Below, piece by piece: positions 34,330 to 46,400 of a DNA stretch of 64,000 bases; position 1 is the stretch's first letter, and each line of letters begins with the position of its first letter. Where the stretch lies: contig QNGE01000967.1 in the NCBI GenBank assembly GCA_008508345.1, forward strand, positions 130,292 through 194,291, given 5' to 3'. Below the pieces are notes generated by a model. It was not told where the DNA came from and did no database searches. It saw nothing but the letters and a program-made list of their open reading frames with translations. Made by a program: the position numbers and the translations under genes. Source of the DNA: Paragonimus westermani. Its lineage: Eukaryota; Platyhelminthes; Trematoda; Plagiorchiida; Troglotrematidae.

Positions 34330-37300
34330 TGGGCTGCAATGTGCTAAAACTAGTACTTCCTACGGAAAAAGATGCCTAATTTCATCCAACCCCCAACCTG
34401 GCGAATCAGGAGACTATCGTTTGCCAGACCTCCACACATTGACCTGTCTGAAATGAGTGACCGTTGGAGTGATCGTCACCCCATTTAGTTTAGCCTATTA
34501 GGTCAATCAAGACGAGCAGACCGCCACACGGCGTAACGGTCCAGTCTCGTTGTGACGGTACTCATAGCTATTGAACGCATGTACACGAAATATGGCGCTT
34601 CATCACAAGCTGAGTTGACCGAGCCAACTTTAGCGTAGTTTGTTGTCAGAAAACTTTCTAGAACTTGTTCCGAAAAGAAAACTAAATTGTTTCGAAAGCT
34701 GAGAACGCGATAAAAAAAACGTACATGTCGATTTTGCAAAATCGGAAACCCGGAGAGCACGATACAAAAAAAAGTTATCCCCTTATGGCGAAACCCTGTG
34801 CAAACAAGGGCAGTTGGGCCGTCGCGTTTTTTTTTTTTAAATACGACTGGGTGTGAAGTGGTGACCAATTCGAATGGGAACACAGACAAGAACGAACAAC
34901 ACTTGTCTGTTACATCGACAATTCGCTTAGGCAACAACGCATAAAGAAAAGATAGCCGAGAAACGTAGTGCTGGTTCCAAGGTTGTTACCACCCTGTGGG
35001 TGGTTTTTCGTTGTTGGGGCGAAAAAGCATAGCACATCATCGTCTTAGTACATATAAAAAGCCACTGATTGATTTGGGGATTGCAAAGGTTGAAAAAACA
35101 CGTCGACCACATAGTTTATGGATAAACGTGTACATCACCTTCAGTATCGAATTACTATTTTACTTTGGAAAGGGCGATGTCTTGTACAGGAACACTTCGC
35201 TAGCTCCGCATCAGTTACTGTCGTAAAACACACAAGTTATTTACAATTAGTGCAGATAGCATCACCAGGCGAAGATAGTACGGAAGACGGTCGCAAATTA
35301 CTGACGTTCCGGACACAGTAGTGTGATGATAGTACTGCTATCGATGTTGATATGAACATGTGAATCTCAAGAAATACGGGTCGAAAGCTGATTGGTGAAA
35401 GTTCGCGGTCACGGTGACGGGGATAATGAAAGTGAATGGTATGGGTCAGGCGCTTTTGAAATTTATTCGGGGGCAACAGTGTTTAAAAACACTATCTTGA
35501 TTCAAGTGAAGAATACAAATAATGGGTCCGATGCACTCGGGACAAGTTTAGAGTGATGCGAGTAAGCACACAGTCACAGAAATAGGAAACAGTTTCGGCA
35601 GCCATATAGTGCGGCGATTGAACCTGCTCCATAAATCAAGCATATTACACCCAGAGAAGCTAGGTTAATGGTCGAGAAACAGATGACCGTTCATTGCAAT
35701 CTCGATCCCCGGAAGTATTGTGTTCTTGCCTGAGAGTGAACAGAATCAATATTCAGTCTACATGTGAACGATTAACTTTGAGGAGAGAACATAAGGTAGA
35801 GCATAAACTGAAAACATATCCTACATAACGCCACCATCAGAGAAAGCAGCACATGAATGCCTGATACTGATGCGTGGTTTACATACACTCAATAGAGAAT
35901 AAAAGCTTGAGTTAGCAGCAGAAGGGATGGACAGAAAAAGACTTAATGACAAAAATTTAATTTACGAATTTAATATCATGGTATCAAGGTATTGTACCTT
36001 GCCAAAAATAAGTGGCCGATTTGTAAATGAGGGTAAGGCAGCGTCTACAAGGTGTCCTAATTTATCCAGTTCCCAACTTTACTCAACCCCAGTCGAAGAC
36101 GGTGCTCGTGCCGCCGGATTCGATGTTGTAAAACGTTCTCGGCTAAAAATTCTAAGCCACATCAGTCCAAACCCAAGAAGTGTACTGTACTGACAACCAT
36201 TTTCATATCTCTGAGCAGTTAATGCATCTTGTGACAATCCACTGATGAATCGGTAGAATCACCGAAATGACAGCTGAGTAGTTGACATCGTCAGTGTATG
36301 ACTTAAACCAAGACAAACACGTCGACGTGGAACACAACACTCAGAAATCGAAGTAACAGATTAAAAAATGGGTCGCTAAAATTGTCTCATCAAAGATAAG
36401 ACTAATACTTATTATTTTTAGGAAGAAAATTTCCTGACGAAGCAGTTAGGATGCATCACGCCATACCGATCGATCGGGGTGAAGCCGTCCGGTCGAACAT
36501 CTGTACGCTATCTAGACTCCTAACGTGATTTGTTCCAAAGCCATTTTTGACCGTTTCAGCTGAATCGCTTTGTGTCTGACTGCCATACATGATCATCTCG
36601 CTTAATTTGCTCTGTTTTGTCAACCATGTATAGTAATCGTTTAGCCTAATAAATTTAGTCCTGTGACCTAATTCTAACTCATTTTTCCGATAAACGGTGT
36701 TGCCGCGTCTTTTCCGTTTCTCGCTCTTGAGTCGAAAGGTGGAGTGAGTAACAAAAGGAACGATTCAATGCACATCGATCGACATGCACTTCTAGACCCT
36801 TAATCCTTGGTTACTTGAGCTTTGGATCCCAAGCTTTATACTATAAAATGGGGCTTCAACAGCGACCATCTCACTTTATCCGGAATTGATCCAACGACAC
36901 TGATTGGCATGATGATGAAACGCTTGCGAGCTAATCAGCCAGCTAGAAATACACAAAGTCCGCAATGTCTTCCTCCGATCCATCAATCTATTAAATCATA
37001 ACCTGAACATTTAATTTTGTGTATGCGTAAAAAATAATAAATGAACTCGACTGATCTTAAGCAACAAATATTCGCAAGCTAACATCTAGTTTTCACTCGG
37101 GGATGCGACCGACGCACAAAAATAAATGCAGGCATACGTAGTCATATATCTGCAATGGGTTACATTCTCTATTCCATTCAGCTACGTGTCGAAGCCGAAG
37201 AACAATACCGTTCATGAGATAATACGCTTTTAAAGCACTAAAGAGACGACTCACTGTAACCACGGTTAGCTTCGATCGGAGACCACTGAAGCCTAGAAGC

Positions 37301-38560
37301 ATGTCTTATTTCCCATATAACTGCTTTGGCATAAAATCGGACGTAAAAAAGGTTAACAATCTTGTCAACTTGAAAAGTGTTGATTTAGGCAAGACTGCTG
37401 CCAGAATCAGGACCAGCCCGAGGAGTGCTACTCAGGAGTGAGATTCAAAGCTGGAACAGCATGTGAACACTTGAGATGGTTTGCACTTGTCACTTATAGC
37501 ATTCAGAACGGAACAAACTAGTGACCAACCAAAACCGGCGCGAAAATGATAGGTTGATCAATGACAGAGAATCAACAGACGATGCGATGGAATTCACGGA
37601 GAGAGGATTTTGTTCGAGCATGACAGGCTTGTCCACCCCAGTAAACGATCCTCTACATCTTTAATTGTGCATACTTTAATATACGAAACATCAATGCTTC
37701 CTTGTCTCATGTTATTTTTTTAATACGCATGTGGCTTAAAACACTTGATTAGCTAACCTCATAAAGTTCATTTACTTTACCAAATATAACTTTCTGAATG
37801 GCTCGTAGCTGAATGTTTGATATAATCACCATGCCTACTAAGTGATTATTCACTAACCGAGAAGAAGCAGAGCATGCAGTGGGTGGTATGGGTTTCGATC
37901 CGTAAACACACTGGGGTTATATCACTCAGTCAAGATCTGATCGTCATTTTCACACACACACACACACACATCCTTACTAACGTTGCAGTGAGACGTGAAA
38001 TAATTGAACCGAGAGATTTGATGTATCAGGTCAAGTTACACTAATGTCAGGCAGCACAATCTGGAGAAAACTTATTCGGTTCAAAGGAAGGGATCTCGGA
38101 ACGTTTTTCATAAAAAACAATATTGTTCAATCATGACGCTCACGAGTGCAAACGAGCAAAAACTGAAGGGAAACGAAGGCCATGTTTATTGGGCGAGCCA
38201 ACATGTGAGTGAGACCAACTGGAATGCATCCGGAAAACTATACGAGGGCACGAGTGCTAGCGGCTAACCAATCACTGGTACATTCCCCGTTAGTAACAAG
38301 GTAGAACGATGTAAATCGTGCTGACTGGTGACCGGTGTACTATGATCTAACTGTTGACCTCCCCTATCTAAAGGTAAATAATCAAGTTGCATAACTGAAA
38401 AGTAAGCGCGTTAAAAAAAGTTACACAGGGACAGTAAGACTTCAAAAACCACACATCAGTATCTCTTTAAATTCGAAATGGTCGGGACATGTTGTCAGTT
38501 AAACAAGTTAAACAAACAAATATTCCTTATGAAACAGTGTCTTGTGTAAAACTCGGAAAC
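34330..38560. other. Unassigned part of the EB1 intron
   Basis: No gene or repeat was recognised. Open frames of 144 codons (34,937-34,503, -) and 88 codons (35,927-36,193, +) give no family match. A 20-bp (CA)n run is at 37,951-37,970. Confidence 0.4.
37951..37970. repeat. (CA)10 microsatellite
   Basis: Ten uninterrupted CA units within the large EB1 intron. Confidence 0.95.
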
Positions 38561-39030
38561 TTTTAGGAGGCAAATCCACAAGATCAATCTAGTCAGGACA
38601 TCGGTGACGGCTGATGAAATCAGACAGCAACAAAGCACTGGGGGGCACGTCGGACCAACAAACATGAGACGTGAAAGTGAACGTGTGTGTCGCAACAGTT
38701 GGATGCGTGCAAGTGAGCGTGGGTGTCACGCCAGCCCGAGAAACCAACGCCTACGGAAATGGCCTTACTTGGCCACTTGGAAGTGGAGTGGCCTAAACAA
38801 GCAAGTGATTCAACAGTAAATAGCCATATTTGGCCACTATTTCATGGTATATATTTACAGGCATTTTACTCATTCGGTCGAACTGGTATCTGACAATACA
38901 GCGTGTTTTTCCGCAACCGTGTCTTTTTTGTCTCCGCGCAAGTAGACTAGGGGAAGCCACATAGCAGGGACCCAGGTCTAGCAGTCAAGCCGTATCAGAA
39001 CGTTTGGCAAGGGTAAGGCGCATTACATCA
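38561..39030 (+). repeat. Gypsy 5' LTR
   Basis: About 470 bp. It begins ttttaggaggcaaatcc, matching tgttaggaggcaaattc of the 3' LTR, and ends gcgcattacatca just before a TGG primer site. Its first ~75 and last ~45 bases match the 3' LTR, and its full length matches the solo LTR at 42,953-43,407 (-). The first dinucleotide has mutated from TG to TT. Confidence 0.88.
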
Positions 39031-39031
39031 G

Positions 39032-39045
39032 TGGCGACAGAGGTC
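39032..39045 (+). promoter_or_regulatory. Candidate tRNA primer-binding site
   Basis: tggcgacagaggtc starts one base after the LTR. A TGG start immediately after the 5' LTR is the usual sign of pairing with a tRNA 3'-CCA end. The specific tRNA was not determined. Confidence 0.6.
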
Positions 39046-39060
39046 AAACCGAACTCAATA

Positions 39061-39474
39061 ATGTTCATCTCCATGGAGCAGATGCAGGCACTCCTTCAAC
39101 AGCAGCAGAAGATTTTCGAGCAGTCACACGCGAAGCTTATTGAAATGATGACGCAGAAGTTTTAGAGTCAGTCATTGGGAGTTGTAACCCAGGACCAGGT
39201 ACCTACACCAGAATCGATGATCGATGCTATCGGTGGAGTCACGTTTGATTCTTACTTCCATAAACATGAAGACATTCTTCGTGTAGAGATGGCACAGCTT
39301 CCCGAAGACAAGAAAGTTAGACTATTACTGAGAAGACTGGGCACAACAGAACACGAACGAATCTTGCCAAAACATCCTAGAGATATAACCTTTGAAGAAA
39401 CCACAAGGACGCTGTCACAGATTTTCGGTGAGCAATCATCCTTGTTCAATATTCGATATCCTAGCGATGACTAG
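39061..39474 (+). pseudogene. gag: Gypsy gag, N-terminal and capsid part
   Basis: From ATG 39,061 the frame reads MEQMQALLQQQQKIFEQSH (after four residues), a coiled-coil-like glutamine-rich start seen in many Gypsy Gag proteins. A TAG interrupts at 39,163. The frame then stays open (39,166-39,474), with FDSYFHKHEDILRVEM and PEDKKVRLLLRRLG, a capsid-like helical segment, before a second stop. Gag would form the particle that packages the RNA. The nucleocapsid follows in another frame from about 39,550, so this gag is broken by one stop and at least one frameshift. Confidence 0.75.
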
Positions 39475-39547
39475 ATACAGTATGCAGCTAATGTCAATCG
39501 GGAATGCGAACGCCCAAATTTCATAGCATGTTGGACGATCAATTCAA

Positions 39548-40024
39548 GTGTCTAATCTTTGTATGCGGTTTGCATTCACCCCAAGATGCAGATATTCGGA
39601 TAAGAACACGACTAAAGAAACAAGCTGCCAGCCGGCAATAAATTCAAAACCACCATCAGCATGCTGGTATCGCAAAGAATGGCACTTCACTCGTCTCTGT
39701 CCGTTCAAAAATCATATATGCAACAGATGTGGGAAAAGAGGTCACAAAGAAATATGCTGTCACGCACTAGTGCAACCATCCCGACGTCAAAGAAACTTTC
39801 ACAGGCGCCCGAAGTTCTCCCTCAGCAAGTCGAAGGCGGTCACCGCAACATTTAAAATTGATGACGAATCCGGACGCAAGTACGTTAGTCTTTGCATTAA
39901 TGGTGTGTCTACCCGCTTACAACTAGACACTGCTTCTGACATCACATTGATTTCCCGTGATACATGGCGAAAGCTTGGGCAACCTCCACTGCTTCCAACG
40001 CATCATACGGCTCGAAACGCCTAG
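39548..40024 (+). pseudogene. pol: Gypsy nucleocapsid zinc knuckles and aspartic protease
   Basis: The frame holds two CCHC-type zinc knuckles at about residues 39-71. The first is degenerate (CWYRKEWHFTRLC, with Arg where the second Cys belongs); the second is intact (CNRCGKRGHKEIC). They are the RNA-binding part of Gag. The pepsin-like retroelement protease starts at about residue 110, with active site LDTASDITLI at residues 126-135. The frame ends at a TAG at 40,022, after which protease and RT-connection sequence continues in a frame reaching 40,459. Confidence 0.82.
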
Positions 40025-40063
40025 GGCGGAACCTTTAAGCTAGCCGGGGAAGTAACATGTGAG

Positions 40064-41370
40064 GTGACGTTTGGAGATAGCCGAATCGAAGCCTGTTGTT
40101 TCGTCACAGATCATACAGGTTTAGATCTACTGGGCCTTGATTGGATGGACGACTTGAAATTACTAGATCAGCCGGTAAACAGCATATGTAATCAAACGAA
40201 ACCACATAGTCGGTCAGAAACTCTGCTTTTGGCTCCAGGAATTCACCGTCAGATTGAGGAACTCAAGGTTCGGCACGCGTCTGCTTTTGAACCAGGCATT
40301 GGTCTTTGTACAAAAGCAACTCTCACATTAAATCTAGGAGTGAAACCAGTGTTCAGACGCAAAAGACCAGTTCCATATGCTGCACTGCCGATTGTGGACG
40401 GCGAACTTGATCGGTTGCAAGCAGAAGGTACCATACAATCAGTGAATTATTCGGAATGAGTCGCTCCCATTGTGGTTGTCAAGTTAGCTCACGGCGGAGT
40501 TCGAATATGTGGCGACTTTCTGCTGGCTTCAACGCGGCGTTAAAGAATTACGAATATCCTCTACCAGTGCCAGAAGACCTTTTTACGAAGCTCAACGGAG
40601 GACAGTGTTTTGCCAAAGTGGACCTTGCTGACGCATATCTACAGATACCCGTGGAAGAAAAGTCGAGGAAATTGCTGACAATTAATACTCACGGAGGCTT
40701 GTTCCAGTATACGACTACCATTCGGTATCAAAACTGCACCAGCAATCTTCCAGCAGATAATGGACACCATGCTATCTGACCTTCCCGGTTGTGTTGCTTA
40801 TTTGGACGATATTATAATCATGGGCTGTGACGCTGCAGATCTAGTACAAAAACTGGACATGTTGTTGTCAAGAATTAAGGAGTATTGACTCCGGCTGAGA
40901 AAGGAGAAGTACATTTTTATGTTGCACAGTGTCAAATATCTTGGGTTCGTTATTGATAAACATTGACGCCATCCAGATCCGGTCAGTGTTGAAAAAATCA
41001 AGGCGATGCCTCCACCGAAAGATGTATCCGGCCATCGTGCTTTTCTCGGAGGTGTCAGCTATTATGGAGCATTTCTTCCTGCACTTCATCAACTCAGAGG
41101 GCCGCTTAACAGACTGTTAACAGAGGATTCAAAATGGGAATGGACAACAGAATATCAACGGAGCTTTGAGAAAGTTAAAGCAATGATTACTTTTGATTTG
41201 CTTCTGAGCCACTTCAATCCGTCTCTTCCAATAGAGGTGGCATCTGACGCATCAAACTTTGGAATCGGTGCAGTAATTTCCCATGTCTTTCCAGACGGAT
41301 CAGAAAAAGCCATTGCGCACACTGCCAGATCATTGACACCAACCGAGAACTATAGTCAAATTGAAAAGCA
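40064..41370 (+). pseudogene. pol: Gypsy reverse transcriptase and partial RNase H
   Basis: The order of pieces is: VKPVFRRKRPVPYA with a 'DRLQAEGTIQ' block; a stop at 40,457; the VRICGDF block; a switch to another frame covering FAKVDLADAYLQIPV (first catalytic Asp in D-L-A-D-A-Y); a return at 40,718 with PFGIKTAPAIFQQIMD; and YLDDIII at 40,799, the catalytic Y-x-D-D box, intact. RNase H follows with VASDASNFGIGAVIS and SLTPTENYSQIEK, then is cut short. Further stops lie near 40,887 and 40,964. RT copies the element RNA into DNA; this copy cannot make the protein in one piece. Confidence 0.88.
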
Positions 41371-42267
41371 GTTATTATATTGGCCGCAGATGGATTCGGA
41401 AATTGAGCGGTTCTGTCAAAGATGCGAAGGATGTCAGCTAGCAGCTGAAGAACCCTGAAATGACCGTGGCAACGTCTCCATCTGGATTTCGCGGGGCCAA
41501 TTAATGGCCAATACTACATGATCTTGGTGGATGCATTCACCAAGTGGCCGGAAGTTGTCCCAATGACAAACCTGAACTCTATATCACTAATATCAGAGCT
41601 CAACAAGTTATTCTGCTATTTTGGCATTCCGGAGACTATTGTAAAGGATAATGGATCACAATTCACATCCGCAACTTTCCGGACATTTTGCGAGCACATT
41701 GGCATTCAGCAAAACTTCTCTCCCTCGTATCACCCACAATCTAACGGTCAAACTGAAAGGATCGTGGATACCTTCAAGCGGGCATTACTTAAAGCCGAAG
41801 GAGAGGAGACTCAAGTATATGTCATTCGACATTTCTTGACTGCCTATCGCACTACGTCTAATCGCAATACACCAGGAGGAATCTCGCCAGCTAAATATAT
41901 GTTCGGACGGGAGATTCGCACAAGGTTCGACAATATCAGACCATCACCAGTCACATCCGCCAACGAAGTACACAGGGTAGGTTATGCACAATGCATGTGG
42001 CGTTTCAAATATTAGCGACTCAGTGCTTGCACGAGACTTCCGAGGTCAAGATAAATGGACACTTGCAGTGATCTCAATCGCAATGGGAAGGTGATCTACG
42101 AAGTCACTGTCAGGGAAGACACCTGTAGAAGACATATCAGCCGGTTACGGCGGAACTCTGGCTTACTTCCGATCAAACCAGACTCAACATCATTACACTG
42201 GGACATTCTATTGGACACCTTCGATTTGGAAAAATGGCTGACGGGCCGCTGTCAATTATCAGCGTGA
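41371..42267 (+). pseudogene. pol: Gypsy integrase
   Basis: The H2C2-type zinc region survives only as CQRCEGCQLAAEEP, fused in frame to the broken RNase H. The core (41,518-42,015) has all three catalytic blocks: the first Asp in ILVDAFTKWPEVV, the second in VKDNGSQFTSATF, and the Glu in PQSNGQTERIVDTFKRA (D,D-35-E spacing). A C-terminal piece (42,055-42,267) contains VIYEVTVREDTC and HISRLR, like the 'GPY/F'-region tail that follows the core in this group. A stop at 41,456 and another at 42,013 break the frame. Confidence 0.85.
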
Positions 42268-42366
42268 CAACACCAGGCTCTTTTTCTCTTAGACGGTCCA
42301 AACGAACAAGGAAGGCCGTGAACCCCCTACAAGTGAATCCAAGAGGTCAGTCCTATGATACATGCC

Positions 42367-42379
42367 GAAAAAGGGGAGG
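42367..42379 (+). promoter_or_regulatory. Polypurine tract of the Gypsy element
   Basis: gaaaaaggggagg lies directly before the TG of the 3' LTR, the expected place of the plus-strand primer. Confidence 0.85.
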
Positions 42380-42492
42380 TGTTAGGAGGCAAATTCACTA
42401 AATCAATCTAGTCAGGACATCGGTGACGGCTGATGAAATCAGTCATCATTGCCGTATTAGAACGTTTGGCAAAGGAAAGGCGCATTACATTA
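42380..42492 (+). repeat. Gypsy 3' LTR, internally deleted
   Basis: Starts tgttaggaggc and ends gcgcattacatta. It is only 113 bp because about 360 bp, corresponding to 38,636-38,985 of the 5' LTR, are missing. The two LTRs share the ends but not the middle. Confidence 0.85.
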
Positions 42493-42952
42493 GAAGCTTA
42501 CCACTAGAAAAAAGTGAAAATATAAATCAAACTACATAACTCATAATGGTATAAACTACGCCCCAAAAAATATCAGAACTCTTCCAAAGTGTTTGTAAAG
42601 GATCCACTGCAACAACACGTTATTGTCGATGTGAGCGATAGCCCAAGTCAGAGTACCTCCTGGCCAGGCACATGGCTGCTATGATGATGATGATGAAGTG
42701 AAAACCGAATAATGACAATCAAAACTAAACTGTTGACACAAGTATTTCGTTGGGTGTCTAACACCCCACAGTGAACCACAATATGCACAAGGACAGAAAA
42801 TAACCGAAATACAGTTTCAATTAGTGCCTGAAAAAGAACTTAACGCTCTGAAGGCGTTTCGACCACATCTGTACAAATGAACTGGACCATCACGCGTTGC
42901 ACATGGAACCAGATTTCTAGCCATGGAAAGTGACAGATACGTAAGCAGAAAG

Positions 42953-43407
42953 TGACGTAACGCGCCTCTTTTTCTGGCAAACGTTCTATCCCGACTTGGA
43001 TGCTATACTCGGATCCTTGCTGTGCGGCTTCACCCAACCTACTAGCGGGGGGTCAGGGAGAACAGGACTGCGTAAAACACACTGTAATGCCTAGTTCCAG
43101 TTCGAATAATGAATGAAATGCATGTAAATATATATCGAGTTAGTAGCCAAATATAGCCAATTACACGTTTAACTAATATCCAGTGGTTTAGGCCACTTCG
43201 CGATTAAGTGACCCAGTATGGTCAATTCCATAGCCGTTGCACTATGATTAAATCATCAGGCTAGCACGATACCCACGCACACCTTCACGCCTCATCTTGG
43301 TTTGTTCAACTGGAAAAACGTGCACGCCAGTGTTTTGTTGATGAACGATTTCGTCAGCCGTCACCGATGTCCTGATTAAGTTATTTTGATAATGCCGTCT
43401 CCTAAGA
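42953..43407 (-). mobile_element. Solo LTR of the same Gypsy family, opposite strand
   Basis: On the - strand it runs from tcttaggagacgg through the shared catcggtgacggctga block to gcgcgttacgtca, matching the 5' LTR at 38,561-39,030 along its length with many substitutions. It is flanked by GAAAG on both sides (42,948-42,952 and 43,408-43,412), a perfect 5-bp target duplication. No internal sequence is present, consistent with LTR-LTR recombination. Confidence 0.88.
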
Positions 43408-43412
43408 GAAAG

Positions 43413-46400
43413 GACATCATGAAATGCACGGTGGGGAAAAAAAAATTAGTTAAGAGGCCGGTAATGGTAACTGGCACCCATAAGAAAACTGGATAAACAT
43501 TTTTACGACAAGGAACACTGACTAGATAGTGCATATATCTACCCGGTCAGTAAGGGTCTGTGCCAATTAGCCTGATCAACCAGCCTGTGCGCGGGATCAC
43601 CCTCGGTCGACAATGTGCCCCAACGACGAGGGCAGTGCGAAGTGTCAGAACATGATAATCTACAGTACGTAGATATTACCCAGTCGATTGGCCACCCGAG
43701 CAAAAGTGTGACCACCAGTAAGCAAAATATATTTTCACAAGCTAAACCATATATTCAACATAGTAATGAGACGAGCTGTCTTTTGGAGCAGTGTACTGCT
43801 TATTACAGTCCGCCTTCGTTTAACTCTGCTTTTTTCGAATTGGCAATATGCGATGGCAACGGTGAGGCAAGAGAGACCACACGAAGTGGTTGGGTGCGGA
43901 GCATTCGTGGAAAATTCACTATTCTCATAAGTACTCGTGTGTAGGAACAGAACCACCTAATAACAGAGTAATATATGTACGCCATATCGATATTTTCTTA
44001 CAAAAGTTAATCAATAGGTTGCTTCTGTTCCGAGTAAAAAACGAAATACAAACCTTCAATAGGTACGAGGGCAGTACCTGTCCTAAAACCTTCCAAAAAG
44101 TGCATCAAGACTTGTGATATCTTTTTAGCCTGCTTTGTAGGTTAGGGTCACCGAAGCCTACAGCTGATTACATTTAGTCGTTAGTACAATGTTTTAGGCT
44201 GTCCTTGTTAAAAAATCGTTTTCAGAATTCGATCCGCACATAAGTTCGAATAAATTCAGCTTAAGCCATCACATCCGGCGTGCCAACTATCAAACATTTG
44301 GACGACCTAGGTAGGATAAGCTTCGAAAACCGATCTTGTCATGCGGGCTATCATAACTTGTTGATCGCCAGTAGAAATCAGCATAAAAATCGTCTGGACA
44401 ACATAACAACGTTCGGTTGCCTTACTAAGTTCAGCCGATAGGTCAGACCAAGGTAACGATCGGCCCTGAGACGTAGGTCAGTGTGAGTATAAAGAGTCGA
44501 ACATCGGATGACTGTAGTAACAACATACATACACTGGCAGTGTGACGAGCTGTATTCATTAAGCTAATCAGAAAAATCAAGCTGGAGCAACTGAAAGTCA
44601 TATTTTTAGTTCGGTTGTATTTAGTATACTTATAGGTTCCAAAAATCTGGCAGGAATATTCGAAGTAATTAGCGCCCAAAATTGCGGGGTTGAGTTTGGT
44701 CCGATAATCTAGTTGAATAGTCGCGAAATTTGCGTTTTGAGAAAAGGTCGGCATTCATGCACCAGAGGGAGTGCGAAAAATGAAGCAGTAAAAAAGAGGA
44801 TACTGCAATACGATGTGTCCAATGAAAGAACATATGAAAATGTCAATGTTCCAGGCGCGAATAATTGTAGCCATTTGAGAGAATGGTCTCAAACACCATA
44901 ATGTGACAAGTGACAAGCATCAATTTGGATTGTCATGTTGAGCTTACAAGTTATGGGCTAACAATGCCGCTTACTCCACAGCTAGAGGTCGCTTAAGTGA
45001 AGTGAACAAATAAATCAGTCAAACCAAGAAAAGGGTAGAAAAACAAGATTTGGACAGAGCGACTCATGTAGACTGGTCATATCAACAATCTGGCTTACAG
45101 CAGTTGGTTTAGCAGTGCACAGTCAGCGGCCCTACTCGGTGTTGGTAGAAACGCCCGAATATCGCTTATTGATGTCTGAGACTTTCTAGAATACACCAAC
45201 AGTCACAGGTAAAGACACCAAGAAATTCGTGAGTAAAGTAACTATAAAGGTGTGACGAGACAAGCCATGTCAGAAAGATAAAACAAAACATTAAAAAAGC
45301 GTTCGAACACCTTCATTCACAGATAACATCAGACGAAACGGTCAACTGCATTAATCAGAGACGACCAGTTTACTTACCAAAGAGAAGCCGCTATTCGTTT
45401 TTAACCAATGCAAATGCAGCCGACCTTCTCTTGTTTAAATGCAACAGATAAATACATATAGACAGCAGGACACCTGCATGACCGATCATATCCTAATTGG
45501 TGCCAAAATTGTACAAAAAAACAGCAGATCAGTGACGTCTAATAATTGGGCTGCAAGCCGGTTGCATCATCATAATTGAAAGATCTGGGTAGATTCGAAA
45601 CAGTGGGCTGGTTTACGATCGTTAGGGAGAATCAGAGTAACACTGAAAACAACCAGTGCATACAAGAAAAAACAGGAAAAGTAGCTAGTCCATTCTATCA
45701 GCATAATGGTCGATTCAAAGGAATTCAGTTTCTGTGTGATTCTCACATGTGAACACACAGTTTACGATCGATAACACCTTATTCAGCAAGCACAGTGGTT
45801 TATCACAAGTTGAAGATGACACGGTTTTGCAGTGCTTCATCGGTCAGTCTAAGTCTTTTAGTGGCGACAGACAGCCCAGTTTAGTTTCGCAACTGAGATC
45901 GGGCCGGCCTATGGATAATAATGACACACAAAATCCAGATACTATGACAATGTTCAGATCGCAGATGACGTATTGACAATGGAGGTGGGAGTACAGAACT
46001 TAAAAACCTAACTTAACCGAGGTGTGGGCCTACGTGTGCCTTGGCATTACTTGTAAACAAAAGAAAAAGACACATCAACCAAGAACACTGAGAGTGACTG
46101 TCTAATTAACGACTACAGCTGACCTCGCGGTAACTCAGTAGCAACGGAAACCATCAACTAGTCACAAGTACGCGGGTTCGAACCCGTGCTGTTACGATTG
46201 CTCTTGTTTACTTTTAAACGGCCTGACAAGATTCAGCGTGTCACAAAATGTAAAAGGCAGGAAATTTAACTGTGTATCCCAGAAAACATAATATACCAAC
46301 TCTGTCAACCAACATAACTCATTATTCTTAACAGTAGTCCATAATGGAAGTAGCGACCACCTACAAGATCGTTGAGGCATCCTCCGAATACTTTTTTGAT

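Larger units (their letters stand above)
38561..42492 (+). mobile_element. Gypsy-type LTR retrotransposon, defective
   Basis: A 3.9-kb element in the order LTR, primer site, gag, zinc knuckles, protease, RT, RNase H, integrase, polypurine tract, LTR. The pol order RT-RNase H-integrase defines Gypsy (Metaviridae-like elements). The 'LTPTENYSQIEK' RNase H stretch and integrase wording look closest to Mag/SURL-type elements; that clade call is tentative. Stops, frame changes, an in-frame deletion between RNase H and integrase, and a shortened 3' LTR make it inactive. Flanking 5-mers GAAAC (38,556) and GAAGC (42,493) look like a target duplication with one substitution. It lies on the strand opposite to its host gene EB1. 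Confidence 0.88.

Noticed and set aside
34503..34937. 144-codon - strand ORF just upstream of the LINE endonuclease
   Set aside because: It could be ORF1 of the LINE, but it has no zinc knuckle, coiled coil or other ORF1 feature that I can see. Left unassigned.
44443..44754. 103-codon - strand ORF in the EB1 intron
   Set aside because: No motif, no splice context, and a composition typical of AT-rich intron sequence.
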